From the NCBI GenBank assembly GCA_011525845.1, contig WYBP01000011.1:186001-250000 (forward strand): a DNA stretch of 64,000 nucleotides, given 5' to 3'. The notes under the pieces were generated by a model that was not told where the DNA came from, made no database searches, and saw nothing but the letters and a program-made list of their open reading frames with translations. This document shows positions 56,836 through 64,000 of this stretch, in pieces. How positions within the stretch are numbered: position 1 is the stretch's first letter; every line of letters begins with the position of its first letter. This DNA comes from Gemmatimonadaceae bacterium (lineage in GTDB: Bacteria; Gemmatimonadota; Gemmatimonadetes; Gemmatimonadales; Gemmatimonadaceae). Both the position numbers and the translations under genes were made by a program.

Positions 56836-58827
56836 CTACTCCTCCTCGTCGCTGTGCAGCATCGCGAACGGCTCGTCCTCGCCCTGCAGCGCCCGCGCGC
56901 CGCGATACGCATCACGCGGCAGCCCGCCGTCGAGCAGGAAGCGGCGCACGCGGTCGAGCTGCTGGTCGTCGACGATCGTGCCCGCGGTCCGGATCACGCG
57001 GCGGATCTCCATCGTCACGGGGTTGATCAGCGCGGTGCAGCCGGCGCGATAGACGAAGTCCGCCTTCGGGCCCCCGCCGGGTGGCGCGGCGTCGTACTCA
57101 CGCTGGCGGTCGGGGTCGAAGTAGCCGCGACGCCGCTGCGTGATCTCGACGACGAGGTCGCTGACGATCGCGCCCCGCTGGGTGCGGCGCAGGGCTGTCC
57201 GCACCGAATGCACCTCGACGGCCGGAGTGCCCGGGAGCGTGCGGGAGCGATACACCGTGCCGGGGACGGACGCCCCGTCGAGGACGATGCCGAGCATCGG
57301 CGCGAGCTGCGCACCCTCGCCCTGCACCAGCCATCCCCAGAGGACGGCGGCGTTGACCTCGATCCCCTCCCATGTCTCGTAACGGTCGCTCTCCAGGTTC
57401 CACGGGCGCAGCGCCGCCTGGTCCCCCTTCCGGCGCGGCGTCACGGACTGCTCCACCATGTTCAAGGCCTGCGGGGTGCCGAAGAGCGACCGCACCGCAT
57501 TCATGTTCACCGCGCCCGCGTGGTCTCGGGCCAGGCTTTCCAGCGTCGGCCACTGCAAGGCCTCGATCGACATGCTCGTCATCCCGGCCGGGTGGATGCC
57601 CCACTGGCGGAAGCTGTCGACGAGCGCCAGTCGGAAGCCGTAGGGATCCTCGGGATTCAGGTCCGCATCGGCCGTGACGACGGCGCGCAGGTAGTCGCCG
57701 AAGGTGATCCCGACCGGCGGGCAGTAGTCGATGCCACGGATGCACATCTGCAGCATGTAGGCCGCCGTCCGGGCCGCCTCGTCGGCGAGGCGGTTCGTGA
57801 GGTCCGGCGGGATGTCCCCGTCGCGCAGCACCCCGGTGCCCTCGGAGGCGATCCGGTACAGGTCCGCCGATCGCGCCCGGTACACGTCGAGGAAGGCCCC
57901 GAACACCGCGGCCACGAGCACGCTCCCGCGCTCGTGCGGCTGGAAGGTCCGTTCCAGGCGCTGGGGATCAGGGACATGCGGCCGCCAGACGCCGTCCCGC
58001 GTGTCCACGGTGCCGATCGCGTCGCGCAGCCCGCCGCGGCGACCCGTCGACTGCCCGAACTGCTGCGCGAGCCGCCCGAGCAGGTTCTCGCCCCCCAAAC
58101 GTCCGCGCGCTCGCGCGATCTGGTCGCGCAGGACGCCGGGATACGTGAAGTGCTGGAAGAGCGCCACGATGTCGGCGAACGCCTCGTGGAAGGCGTGCAC
58201 GTCGGGATTGACCGGCTCGTTGAACCGTGGATGCACGCCATCCAGCAGCGCGTGCGTCACCTCGTGGGCGATGATGTCGTGCGAGAGGCAGGTGAAGACG
58301 ATCGTGCCGGGCGTGTTGTTCGCGTCCTTCAACTCCACCGGGAAGTAACCGAAGAGCAGGGCCTTCTTGGACGGACTGTAGTACGCGTTCCGTTCGCGCA
58401 GCGCGTGTGGGTAGATCCGCAGGCGCCGCACGAAGGACGCGTCGGTGCCCTCGTCGCCGTCGCGGTGGCGCGCCCAGAGGGCCACCCGTCCCAGGGCCTG
58501 CTCGAAGTGGCCGATGGTGGTCATCGCCACCGCGTAGACCATCTGCTGGTGGAAGAGCGGGTTGGTCTCCGAGGGCTGGAGGCCGTCCTGGGCCAGCAGG
58601 TGCGGGTCGTTCAGGTCCACGGGGAGGTACGCCCGGTCACTCGCGGGATCCCGGTCGATGATCTCCAGGTACTCGCCGACCGGCCCGGGCTCGAGTTGCT
58701 GCTCCCATCGCACGGCGAGCGTGATCTCGCCTATGCCGGCGGTGTCGAAGCTGGCGGCCACGCTCGGGTCGAACGCGTAGATGCGGAGCGAGCGGGACGG
58801 AGGTTCTGGAATCAGTGCGGCGCCCAT
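56836..58827 (-). CDS. Gluzincin (thermolysin-like) metallopeptidase, cytoplasmic
   Basis: 663 residues from ATG 58827, preceded by GGGGGAGGGCC, a strong ribosome-binding site. The zinc motif is H188-E-V-T-H192 in HDIIAHEVTHALLDG, and the third ligand region HEAFADIVALF supplies E215 and D219, the E-x-x-x-D arrangement of gluzincins. There is no signal peptide or pro-peptide, unusual for thermolysin relatives, so it should act inside the cell or be exported by another route. The C-terminal half (about 430-663) is a separate domain of unknown type. It is the first gene of a tightly packed protease-MBL-patatin operon with its own promoter. Confidence 0.88.
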   Translation of the reverse strand: MGAALIPEPPSRSLRIYAFDPSVAASFDTAGIGEITLAVRWEQQLEPGPVGEYLEIIDRDPASDRAYLPVDLNDPHLLAQDGLQPSETNPLFHQQMVYAVAMTTIGHFEQALGRVALWARHRDGDEGTDASFVRRLRIYPHALRERNAYYSPSKKALLFGYFPVELKDANNTPGTIVFTCLSHDIIAHEVTHALLDGVHPRFNEPVNPDVHAFHEAFADIVALFQHFTYPGVLRDQIARARGRLGGENLLGRLAQQFGQSTGRRGGLRDAIGTVDTRDGVWRPHVPDPQRLERTFQPHERGSVLVAAVFGAFLDVYRARSADLYRIASEGTGVLRDGDIPPDLTNRLADEAARTAAYMLQMCIRGIDYCPPVGITFGDYLRAVVTADADLNPEDPYGFRLALVDSFRQWGIHPAGMTSMSIEALQWPTLESLARDHAGAVNMNAVRSLFGTPQALNMVEQSVTPRRKGDQAALRPWNLESDRYETWEGIEVNAAVLWGWLVQGEGAQLAPMLGIVLDGASVPGTVYRSRTLPGTPAVEVHSVRTALRRTQRGAIVSDLVVEITQRRRGYFDPDRQREYDAAPPGGGPKADFVYRAGCTALINPVTMEIRRVIRTAGTIVDDQQLDRVRRFLLDGGLPRDAYRGARALQGEDEPFAMLHSDEEE

Positions 58828-58861
58828 GCGATGGCCCTCCCCCGGACCAAATGGCGCTCCC

Positions 58862-58903
58862 AGTGTTCGACCGGGTACCGACCCGCGCAAGTCCACAATT
58901 GTG
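58862..58903 (-). promoter_or_regulatory. Promoter and upstream palindrome of the protease-MBL-patatin operon
   Basis: Minus strand: -35 TTGCGC (plus 58885-58890), 17-bp spacer, -10 AACACT (plus 58862-58867), about 34 nt before the ATG at 58827. Three nt upstream of the -35 box is a perfect palindrome CACAATTGTG (58894-58903), a likely regulator site. Confidence 0.6.
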
Positions 58904-58907
58904 CCAC

Positions 58908-58960
58908 GCACTCGCCGGACTCCACCCGTGCAAGGTCCCAAAGCACTCGCCGGCTCCACC
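58908..58960. repeat. Direct repeat between divergent promoters
   Basis: GCACTCGCCGG(A)CTCCACC occurs at 58908-58926 and again at 58943-58960, differing by one extra A, with starts 35 bp apart. It lies between the protease-operon promoter and the feo promoter, so it may bind a regulator. No function is shown by sequence alone. Confidence 0.7.
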
Positions 58961-58986
58961 ATCACGACCGTTTTGCTCCCCTTCCC

Positions 58987-59016
58987 TTGCGCCCCTCTCG
59001 CCCGCCCCGGTAATCT
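58987..59016 (+). promoter_or_regulatory. feo operon promoter
   Basis: -35 TTGCGC (58987-58992), 18-bp spacer, -10 TAATCT (59011-59016). It matches the Uma2 promoters in -35 box and spacing but leaves a leader of roughly 50 nt before feoA. Confidence 0.7.
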
Positions 59017-59029
59017 TCATATGCGTCCT

Positions 59030-59046
59030 TTGAGAACCGTTCTCAA
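59030..59046 (+). promoter_or_regulatory. Candidate metalloregulator operator upstream of feoA
   Basis: TTGAGAA-CCG-TTCTCAA is a perfect 7-3-7 inverted repeat starting 14 nt after the -10 box, where a bound repressor would block transcription. Position and symmetry fit an iron-responsive Fur- or DtxR-type site, but the sequence matches neither classical consensus closely. Confidence 0.65.
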
Positions 59047-59076
59047 CTACGCACAACGCCCCTCAGGCACCGCGAG

Positions 59077-59355
59077 ATGGCCCTCCCGCTACACCTCAAT
59101 CCCGACAACGCCGACTGCACCTGCCCCTTGATGGACTCCAAGGCGGGGAACGAGGCGACCGTGGTCGCGATCACCTGCGGGGAGCATGACGCCCGGCGCC
59201 TCCGCGCGCTCGGCGTCTACGAAGGGGCCACCATCTCCGTGGTCGGCAAGAAGAACTGCCTGCTCGTCGACGTGCGCGGGACGCGCCTGGCCCTCTGCTC
59301 CGGCCTCGCGCTCGGGATCACGGTGCAGCCGCTCGAGCGCCCGTCGATCGCCTGA
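59077..59355 (+). CDS. feoA: Ferrous iron transport protein A
   Basis: 92 residues, a FeoA SH3-like domain: the CTCPLMDSKAGNEATVVAI start, then DARRLRALGVYEGATISVVG and a closing RGTRLALCSGLALGITV. FeoA is a small cytoplasmic partner that binds and modulates FeoB. ATG 59077 has only a weak AGG upstream; the conserved part starts at about residue 15. FeoB starts 1 nt after the stop, so the two are coupled. An inverted repeat in the leader suggests iron control. Confidence 0.93.
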   Translation: MALPLHLNPDNADCTCPLMDSKAGNEATVVAITCGEHDARRLRALGVYEGATISVVGKKNCLLVDVRGTRLALCSGLALGITVQPLERPSIA

Positions 59356-59356
59356 C

Positions 59357-61498
59357 GTGACCGCGACCGCCGCACCGGAGCCGCGAACCGCCGCGGAACC
59401 GCTCCGCGTCGCCATCATCGGCAACCCGAACACCGGCAAGACGACGCTCTTCAACGCCCTCACGGGGCTGCGCCAGCATGTCGGCAACTTCGCCGGCGTC
59501 ACGGTCGAGCGCTTCGAAGGATCCTTCAAGATGTCCGACGGCCGGCGCGTCACGGTCGTGGACCTCCCCGGCTCCTACTCCCTCTCGGCCGGCTCCCCCG
59601 ACGAACAGATCGCCCTCGAGGTCCTCCTCGAACGCGACAAGGCGCACTGGGCGCCACAGGTGGTGCTCGTCGTCGTCGACGCCTCGCACCTCGAGCGGAA
59701 CCTCTTCCTCACGAGCCAGGTCTGCGAGCTCGGCATCCCCGTGGTCGTCGCGCTCAACCAGGTGGACGCGGCCGAGCGCGCGGGGATCTCGATCGACGTG
59801 CCCGCACTGATCCACGAGCTCGGCGTCCCCGTCGTCCCCACCGTCGCCTCGCGCGGCGAGGGGATCGAGCCGCTCAAGAAGGCGCTCTTCATCGCGGCCG
59901 GACTCCCCGCCCCCGCGCGCAAGTTCGAGATCCCCACGGCCGCGCACGATGTGCTCGCCCCCCTCGCCGCACAGCTCGAGGCCGACGGGATGGCGCACTC
60001 CGCCGCCCAGCTCGAGGCGCTCCGCCTCCTCTCCGTCACCCGCGGCGAGTCGCACCTGGCGCATGTCGAGAAGTACGGCGAGCTGATCACCGAGACGCAG
60101 GCCAAGGCGCGCGAGTCGGGCCTCCTCCCCGAGCAGCTCGAGGCGAACCTCCGCTTCAAGTGGATTCGCGGCGTGGTCGAGCGCACCGTCACGCGGCGGC
60201 GCGAGCGCGCCCCCACGGTGAGCGACCGGCTCGACGCGGTCGCGCTCCACCGCGTGGGCGGGCCGATCGTCTTCCTGCTCCTCATGGCGATCGTCTTCCA
60301 GTCCGTCTTCACCTGGGCCGCGCCCCTCCAGGACTGGATCGAGGGCGCCATCGCCACGCTCGGCGCCACCGCCGGCACGCTCATCCCGGCGGGGGACGCG
60401 CAGTCACTCGTGGTGGACGGCGTCTTCGCCGGCGTCGGCTCCGTCGTCGTCTTCCTCCCGCAGATCGCCTTCCTCTTCGCGTTCATCAGCGTGCTCGAGC
60501 AGAGCGGCTACATGGCGCGCGCCGCCTTCCTGATGGATGGGCTGATGCGCCGGGTGGGGCTGCACGGGAAGAGCTTCATCCCGATGCTGAGCGGCTACGC
60601 CTGCGCCGTGCCCGGCATCATGGCCACGCGCACCATCGAGGACCCGAAGGACCGGCTCGCCACGATCATGGTGGTGCCGCTGATGAGCTGCTCCGCGCGC
60701 CTCCCCGTCTACACGCTCCTCATCGGCGCCTTCGTCCCCGCGCTCCCGCTCCTCCCCGGACTCGGCCTGCAGGGCGCCATGATGCTCGCGATGTACCTCC
60801 TCGGCACCGTCACCGCGCTCGCCGTCGCCGCACTCTTCCGCCGCACGCTCCTCAAGGGCCCCGTGCGCCCGATGATCCTGGAGCTCCCTCCATATAGAAG
60901 GCCCTCGCTCCGCTCGATCGCGCTCGCCGTCTGGCAGCGCTGCCTGATCTTCCTCCGGCGCGCCGGCACGGTGATCCTCTCGCTCAGCATCGTGCTCTGG
61001 GCGCTCGCCACCTATCCCAAGACGGCGCCCGACGCCGCGCAGCCCATCGAGCGACAGCAGGAGGTGCAGCTCGCCAACTCCGCGCTCGGCACGATGGGCC
61101 ACGCGATCGAGCCCGTGGTGCGCCCGCTCGGCTTCGACTGGAAGATCGGCGTCTCGATCGTCGCGAGCTTCGCCGCGCGCGAGGTCTTCGTCTCCACGAT
61201 GGGGACGATCTACGGCGTGGGCGGCGAGGACGACGTGGCGCTCAAGGACCGGATGCTGGCCGAGCGTAGCGCGGACGGTGCGCTGGCGTACACGCCGCTG
61301 ATCGCGGTGGCGCTGATGGTGTTCTACGTGTACGCACTGATGTGCATGAGCACGATCGCGGTCACGGTGCGGGAGGCCGGGGGCGGGCGTACGGGGTGGC
61401 GCTGGGCGGGAATCTCGTTCGGGTACATGCTCGTGCTGGCGTATGTCGCCGCGTGGGGCGTGATCGTCGTGGGGCGGGCGATGGGGTTCGCGGGATGA
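59357..61498 (+). CDS. feoB: Ferrous iron transporter B
   Basis: 713 residues from a GTG one base after the feoA stop. The G-domain shows G1 GNPNTGKTT (22-30), G3 VDLPGSYSL, G4 NQVD and the GDI-like spacer to about 280; the membrane part has the two gate motifs, including MARAAFLMDGLMRR, YACAVPGIMATRTI and MSCSARLPVY. It is a GTP-regulated inner-membrane Fe(II) permease. The longer upstream frame into feoA is arginine-rich and not real. Its stop overlaps the start of the small Cys-rich protein by 4 nt (ATGA). Confidence 0.96.
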   Translation: MTATAAPEPRTAAEPLRVAIIGNPNTGKTTLFNALTGLRQHVGNFAGVTVERFEGSFKMSDGRRVTVVDLPGSYSLSAGSPDEQIALEVLLERDKAHWAPQVVLVVVDASHLERNLFLTSQVCELGIPVVVALNQVDAAERAGISIDVPALIHELGVPVVPTVASRGEGIEPLKKALFIAAGLPAPARKFEIPTAAHDVLAPLAAQLEADGMAHSAAQLEALRLLSVTRGESHLAHVEKYGELITETQAKARESGLLPEQLEANLRFKWIRGVVERTVTRRRERAPTVSDRLDAVALHRVGGPIVFLLLMAIVFQSVFTWAAPLQDWIEGAIATLGATAGTLIPAGDAQSLVVDGVFAGVGSVVVFLPQIAFLFAFISVLEQSGYMARAAFLMDGLMRRVGLHGKSFIPMLSGYACAVPGIMATRTIEDPKDRLATIMVVPLMSCSARLPVYTLLIGAFVPALPLLPGLGLQGAMMLAMYLLGTVTALAVAALFRRTLLKGPVRPMILELPPYRRPSLRSIALAVWQRCLIFLRRAGTVILSLSIVLWALATYPKTAPDAAQPIERQQEVQLANSALGTMGHAIEPVVRPLGFDWKIGVSIVASFAAREVFVSTMGTIYGVGGEDDVALKDRMLAERSADGALAYTPLIAVALMVFYVYALMCMSTIAVTVREAGGGRTGWRWAGISFGYMLVLAYVAAWGVIVVGRAMGFAG

Positions 61499-61614
61499 CG
61501 ATCGACACGGTGGTCGTGATCGCGGTCGTGCTGGGGGCGGTCGGGTATCTCGCGTGGCGTGTCGTCGCCGCGCGCCGCAAGCAGCGCGAGGGGTGCGACA
61601 GCTGCGGGCATTGA
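61495..61614 (+). CDS. FeoB-associated Cys-rich membrane protein
   Basis: 39 residues: one hydrophobic helix (IDTVVVIAVVLGAVGYLAW), a basic turn (RRKQREG), then CDSCGH at the C-terminus. This is the typical size and layout of the small FeoB-associated Cys-rich proteins, which may pass iron to or from FeoB through the C-x-x-C pair. The start overlaps feoB (ATGA), so it is the third feo gene. Confidence 0.88.
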   Translation: MTIDTVVVIAVVLGAVGYLAWRVVAARRKQREGCDSCGH

Positions 61615-61667
61615 GGCGCCGCCGGTAACACCTCAGGGAGCGCGGCTTCGGCGACGACCGGAGCGGC

Positions 61668-62225
61668 TCACCCTCCCAGCACCTCGTTGAAGAAGGACGG
61701 CAGGTGGATGCTGAGCGGTTCGATGCGGGGATCCGGCCGCCACTCGAGCGTCTCCGTGACGACCTCGCCGCGTGTGTCCTCCGGCCGCCACCGCTCGACC
61801 AGCCGCGCATCGAGATCCACGATCCAGTACTCGGGCACGCCCTGGTCCTGGTAGATCAGGCGCTTGCGATGCCGATCAGCGCGGGCGGTGGCAGGCGAAA
61901 GCACCTCGATCGCGAGGAGAAGCGACTTCACGTCGGCCCAGTCGCGGGGCCGTTCCCCCGTGCCGCGCGGGATCACGAAGAGGTCGGGCTGCAAGAGCCG
62001 GCGAGGCGAGAAGGCGATGTCCGCCGGCGACCAGAGCACCCAGCCGAGTCCGTGCGCCCGCACGTACGCGTCCACGGGGCGGTCGATCTCCCGCAGCGCC
62101 GCCTGGTGCGCATACGTCGGCGCGGGAGTCACGAACAACTCCCCGTCGAGCACCTCGTAGCGGTTCCCGTCCTCGGGCAGCGCGAGCGCCCTCTCCACGG
62201 TCCAATCGGTCTGCACGGCAGGCAT
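61668..62225 (-). CDS. Uma2 family (DUF820) endonuclease-like protein, tandem copy A
   Basis: 185 residues. Features: GNRYEVLDGELFVTPAPTYAH, SPADIAFSPRRLLQPDLFVI with catalytic Asp, AIEVLSPATARADRHRKRLIY with Glu and Lys region, EYWIVDLDARLVERW. It is a tandem duplicate of the gene at 62280-62837 and similar to the one at 39774. Start ATG 62225 fits the conserved promoter ending 6 nt upstream. The family's role is not settled; a chromosome-scattered nuclease set of this kind is typical of cyanobacteria and some other phyla. It converges with the feo operon. Confidence 0.9.
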   Translation of the reverse strand: MPAVQTDWTVERALALPEDGNRYEVLDGELFVTPAPTYAHQAALREIDRPVDAYVRAHGLGWVLWSPADIAFSPRRLLQPDLFVIPRGTGERPRDWADVKSLLLAIEVLSPATARADRHRKRLIYQDQGVPEYWIVDLDARLVERWRPEDTRGEVVTETLEWRPDPRIEPLSIHLPSFFNEVLGG

Positions 62226-62275
62226 GCCCATAGCGTACGCTCGGCTCGGCGGTGGATGCAAGCGAACTTCCGCCA
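62146..62275. repeat. Near-identical 130-bp block, copy A of two
   Basis: This block covers the first part of Uma2 copy A plus its promoter. It matches 62758-62887 with only a handful of substitutions over about 130 bp, while the rest of the two genes is clearly more diverged. The offset between the copies is 612 bp, equal to the distance between the two start codons. Confidence 0.85.
62232..62261 (-). promoter_or_regulatory. Uma2 promoter 3
   Basis: Minus strand: -35 TTGCAT (62256-62261), 18-bp spacer, -10 TACGCT (62232-62237), 6 nt, ATG 62225. Confidence 0.75.
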
Positions 62276-62279
62276 CCGT

Positions 62280-62837
62280 TCAGCGCCCGAGCACCTCGTC
62301 GAAGAACGCAGGCAGGTCGAGCCGCAGCGGCTCGAGGTCAGGCCGAGGATGCCAGACCAGGGTCTCCGCGAGCACCTCGGCCCGCGCATCCTCGGGTCGC
62401 CAGCGTTCGACGAGCCGCGCATCGAGGTCCACGACCCAATACTCCGGCACGCGCTCATCCTGATAGATCAACCGCTTGCGATGCCGGTCCGCGCGCGCGG
62501 TGGACGGTGAGAGCACCTCGATCGCGAGCAGGAGCGCCTTCACCTCGGCCCACTCCTTCGGCTTGCCCCCTGGTTGTGCCGGCACCACGAACAGGTCGGG
62601 TTGCACGAGCCGACGCCGCGAGAAGACAATGTCCGCCGGGGAGAGCATCGTCCATCCGAGCCCGTTCGCGCGGACGTACTCGCGCAGCAAGGGATGGAGA
62701 TGCCCGATCGCCTCCTGATGGCCGAGGGACGGCGCGGGAGTCACGAAGAGCTCGCCGTCGAGCACCTCGTAGCGCTTCCCGTCCTCGGGGAGCGCGAGCG
62801 CCCTCTCCACGGTCCAATCGTTCTGCACGGCAGGCAT
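62280..62837 (-). CDS. Uma2 family (DUF820) endonuclease-like protein, tandem copy B
   Basis: 185 residues, the same length as copy A, 54 bp away. Features: GKRYEVLDGELFVTPAPSLGH, SPADIVFSRRRLVQPDLFVV (catalytic Asp), AIEVLSPSTARADRHRKRLIY, EYWVVDLDARLVERW. The first 35 residues and the upstream region are almost identical to copy A. Start ATG 62837 is set by the shared promoter; the longer N-terminal extension would have to cross that promoter. Confidence 0.9.
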   Translation of the reverse strand: MPAVQNDWTVERALALPEDGKRYEVLDGELFVTPAPSLGHQEAIGHLHPLLREYVRANGLGWTMLSPADIVFSRRRLVQPDLFVVPAQPGGKPKEWAEVKALLLAIEVLSPSTARADRHRKRLIYQDERVPEYWVVDLDARLVERWRPEDARAEVLAETLVWHPRPDLEPLRLDLPAFFDEVLGR

Positions 62838-62887
62838 GCCCATAGCGTACGCTCGGCTCGGCGGTGGATGCAAGCGAACATCCGCCG
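62758..62887. repeat. Near-identical 130-bp block, copy B of two
   Basis: Counterpart of 62146-62275; see that entry for the comparison. Confidence 0.85.
62844..62873 (-). promoter_or_regulatory. Uma2 promoter 4
   Basis: Minus strand: -35 TTGCAT (62868-62873), 18-bp spacer, -10 TACGCT (62844-62849), 6 nt, ATG 62837. Confidence 0.75.
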
Positions 62888-62961
62888 AGGATGCGAAGGA
62901 CCTGTCCGGAGACTGGTACCTCCTCATTGCACGCGGAAGCACGGCCGAACGCCGGCTCTTC

Positions 62962-63777
62962 CTATCGCGACCAGGCCAGGAGGTTGCTCACAAGGGGCTG
63001 CGGCACCAGCTCGAGCCCGTTGAGATCACCGAGGAAGAAGAGCTTCCCCTTCGGCAGCGCCTTGGTGCCCATGATGGCCAGGGTGCGCTGTTCGTCGAGC
63101 CATCCGAGCACGGTGACGCCGTCGGCGACCGGGCCCGAGAGTGCAGCGCCCGCGATGTAGGGGTGGTTCGTCACCCCCTCCGTGATCGGGTGCGCGGCGA
63201 AGTGCGCGGCCGGACCGTGGTGGCTTCCGGACATCGGAACGCCGAGCCGCGCGGCGAGGGCGTCGCCCCAGGAGCTGTGCTCACTCACCAGCCAGAGGAC
63301 TCCACCCCCGGCGAGGAAGGCCTCGTACTCGGCCAACTCTCCCGCGGTGTATCCAGTGCCGAAGTAGCCGGCCCGCAGGACGATCTGGTACGGCGCGAGG
63401 AGACCCGCGGTGATTACGACGCCGCGCGGCAACTCACCAATGGTATGGCCCCGACCCCGCAGATGATCCGCCAGCGCCTTGCCCTGATGGTGCGCGGAGG
63501 AGTCGAAGGGCGCGACCTGCGGAAACCACCAGACGCCCCCATCGCGGGAGGCATCGACGAGGATCCTCAGGCCCGGTCCGCTCGAATCGGGTCTCGGAGG
63601 GGCGGGTGTGTTGGGGGCGGGCGTACTCGGGCTCGCCGTCCCCGGGCCCGGCGTGCTCGTGGTGGGGAGCGGATCGGATTCGATCGGGCCGATGAGGAAA
63701 TCCCCGCAGGCTCCGCCGGTCAGGAGGAGCGCAGTGACGAACAGGATCGGCAGGCCCCGTTGGCGGTGCCGTCGCAT
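62962..63777 (-). CDS. Lipoprotein with class I amidotransferase-like (DUF4350-type) domain
   Basis: 271 residues from ATG 63777 (weak GAGGG upstream; a GTG at 63792 is possible). A lipobox (LLLTGGAC) follows a signal peptide, then a Pro/Thr/Ser-rich spacer (about 30-65) that would hold the domain away from the membrane. The C-terminal domain (about 70-271) reads GLRILVDASRDGGVW, GRGHTIGELPRGV, YEAFLAGGGVLWLVSEHSSWGDALAARLG and ends GKLFFLGDLNGLE, a Rossmann-like GATase-1 fold as in DUF4350/ThuA-like proteins. The nucleophilic Cys of true amidotransferases is replaced by Ser-Glu-His, so it is probably non-enzymatic or has another activity. Confidence 0.78.
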   Translation of the reverse strand: MRRHRQRGLPILFVTALLLTGGACGDFLIGPIESDPLPTTSTPGPGTASPSTPAPNTPAPPRPDSSGPGLRILVDASRDGGVWWFPQVAPFDSSAHHQGKALADHLRGRGHTIGELPRGVVITAGLLAPYQIVLRAGYFGTGYTAGELAEYEAFLAGGGVLWLVSEHSSWGDALAARLGVPMSGSHHGPAAHFAAHPITEGVTNHPYIAGAALSGPVADGVTVLGWLDEQRTLAIMGTKALPKGKLFFLGDLNGLELVPQPLVSNLLAWSR

Positions 63778-63858
63778 GGGTCGGGCCCTCACGTGGAGGT
63801 CGCTACGAAAGAATCTCCGTCATTCCCGTTCTCCTGCATCCGTCATGACCAATTGCCC

Positions 63859-64000
63859 TTAGCTGGTGAACCCACCTGAATAGACCATTATCGACGCTAG
63901 CCAAGCCGGAAGCGCCAAGACCAGAACCAGAAGCGTCGTGCGACCAGCGCTCACGCGGACTTGACGCAGCGCAAGGCCTGGCGCTTCCGTGCGCACAACA
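63859..64000 (-). CDS. Possible C-terminus of a membrane protein, cut by window end
   Basis: A frame open to the window edge on the minus strand ends at TAA (plus 63859-63861). It carries one hydrophobic stretch near its end (LLVLVLALPAWLASIMV) and finishes YSGGFTS. A GTG at 63996 could also start a 45-residue small membrane protein. Third-position GC is lower than in neighbouring genes, so it may not be coding. No homology is recognised. Confidence 0.35.
   Translation of the reverse strand, partial: VVRTEAPGLALRQVRVSAGRTTLLVLVLALPAWLASIMVYSGGFTS

Noticed and set aside
63880-64000. tRNA or attachment site at the window end
   Set aside because: No cloverleaf or anticodon arm could be drawn, and no direct repeat of this stretch was found elsewhere in the window.

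Overview
The window looks like chromosomal DNA of a Gemmatimonadota bacterium (Gemmatimonas/Gemmatirosa-like). This is inferred from the gene mix, not from a marker gene: very high GC; PASTA-less Ser/Thr kinases whose C-terminal halves carry TolB-like or TPR domains; many exported amidohydrolases and peptidases; TolB/WD40 and Asp-box propellers; a SusC/SusD pair; and four Uma2-type nucleases. No rRNA, tRNA, CRISPR array, transposase or phage gene is visible, and no gap without a gene exceeds 300 bases.

Layout. 1-4.8 kb: the tail of a probable M19/amidohydrolase gene, a kinase translationally coupled to a TolB-propeller lipoprotein, a single-domain asparaginase and an MtfA-like zinc peptidase. 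4.9-10.8 kb (+): an exported D-aminoacylase-like amidohydrolase, a Tat-exported class V PLP enzyme, a Tat-exported M19 dipeptidase-like protein, an 18-bp tandem repeat, then an mhqO-type dioxygenase and its hydrolase. 10.8-19.5 kb: a Tat lipoprotein FMN 2-hydroxyacid dehydrogenase with a CXXCH motif, an amidohydrolase, an amidase, a 72-aa basic protein and a 1190-aa propeller-amidohydrolase. 19.6-22.7 kb: rsmD, an AAA ATPase with a palindromic operator, and pilT. 22.8-28.9 kb: a DUF5916-type outer-membrane protein divergent from a 1061-aa kinase-TPR protein, closed by a perfect 41-bp terminator-like hairpin.

28.9-39.8 kb (-) is one long co-directional block: Asp-box propeller, M14 carboxypeptidase, phosphodiester glycosidase, SusC, SusD. 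It suggests a peptide/glycoconjugate breakdown and uptake locus. 39.8-50.3 kb: a Uma2 gene, small hypothetical genes, a fused FG-GAP propeller / metallo-beta-lactamase / RidA protein, a DUF885-like protein, an M28 peptidase and another exported amidohydrolase. 50.3-53.3 kb: a third kinase. 53.4-58.8 kb: a Uma2 gene, then a tight operon of cytoplasmic gluzincin protease, MBL hydrolase and patatin phospholipase. 59-61.6 kb: a complete feoA-feoB-small Cys-rich protein ferrous iron operon with promoter and operator. 61.7-64 kb: two tandem Uma2 genes, a lipoprotein and a truncated membrane ORF.

The main themes are secreted protein/peptide breakdown linked to membrane kinases, and a recurrent promoter type. 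Six promoters share a TTGC-type -35 box 17-18 bp from a TA-type -10 box. In several genes the -10 box lies only 5-7 nt before the start codon, which predicts leaderless mRNAs. The best candidates for undescribed biology are the CXXCH-bearing exported FMN enzyme, the propeller-MBL-RidA fusion, and the protease-MBL-patatin operon.
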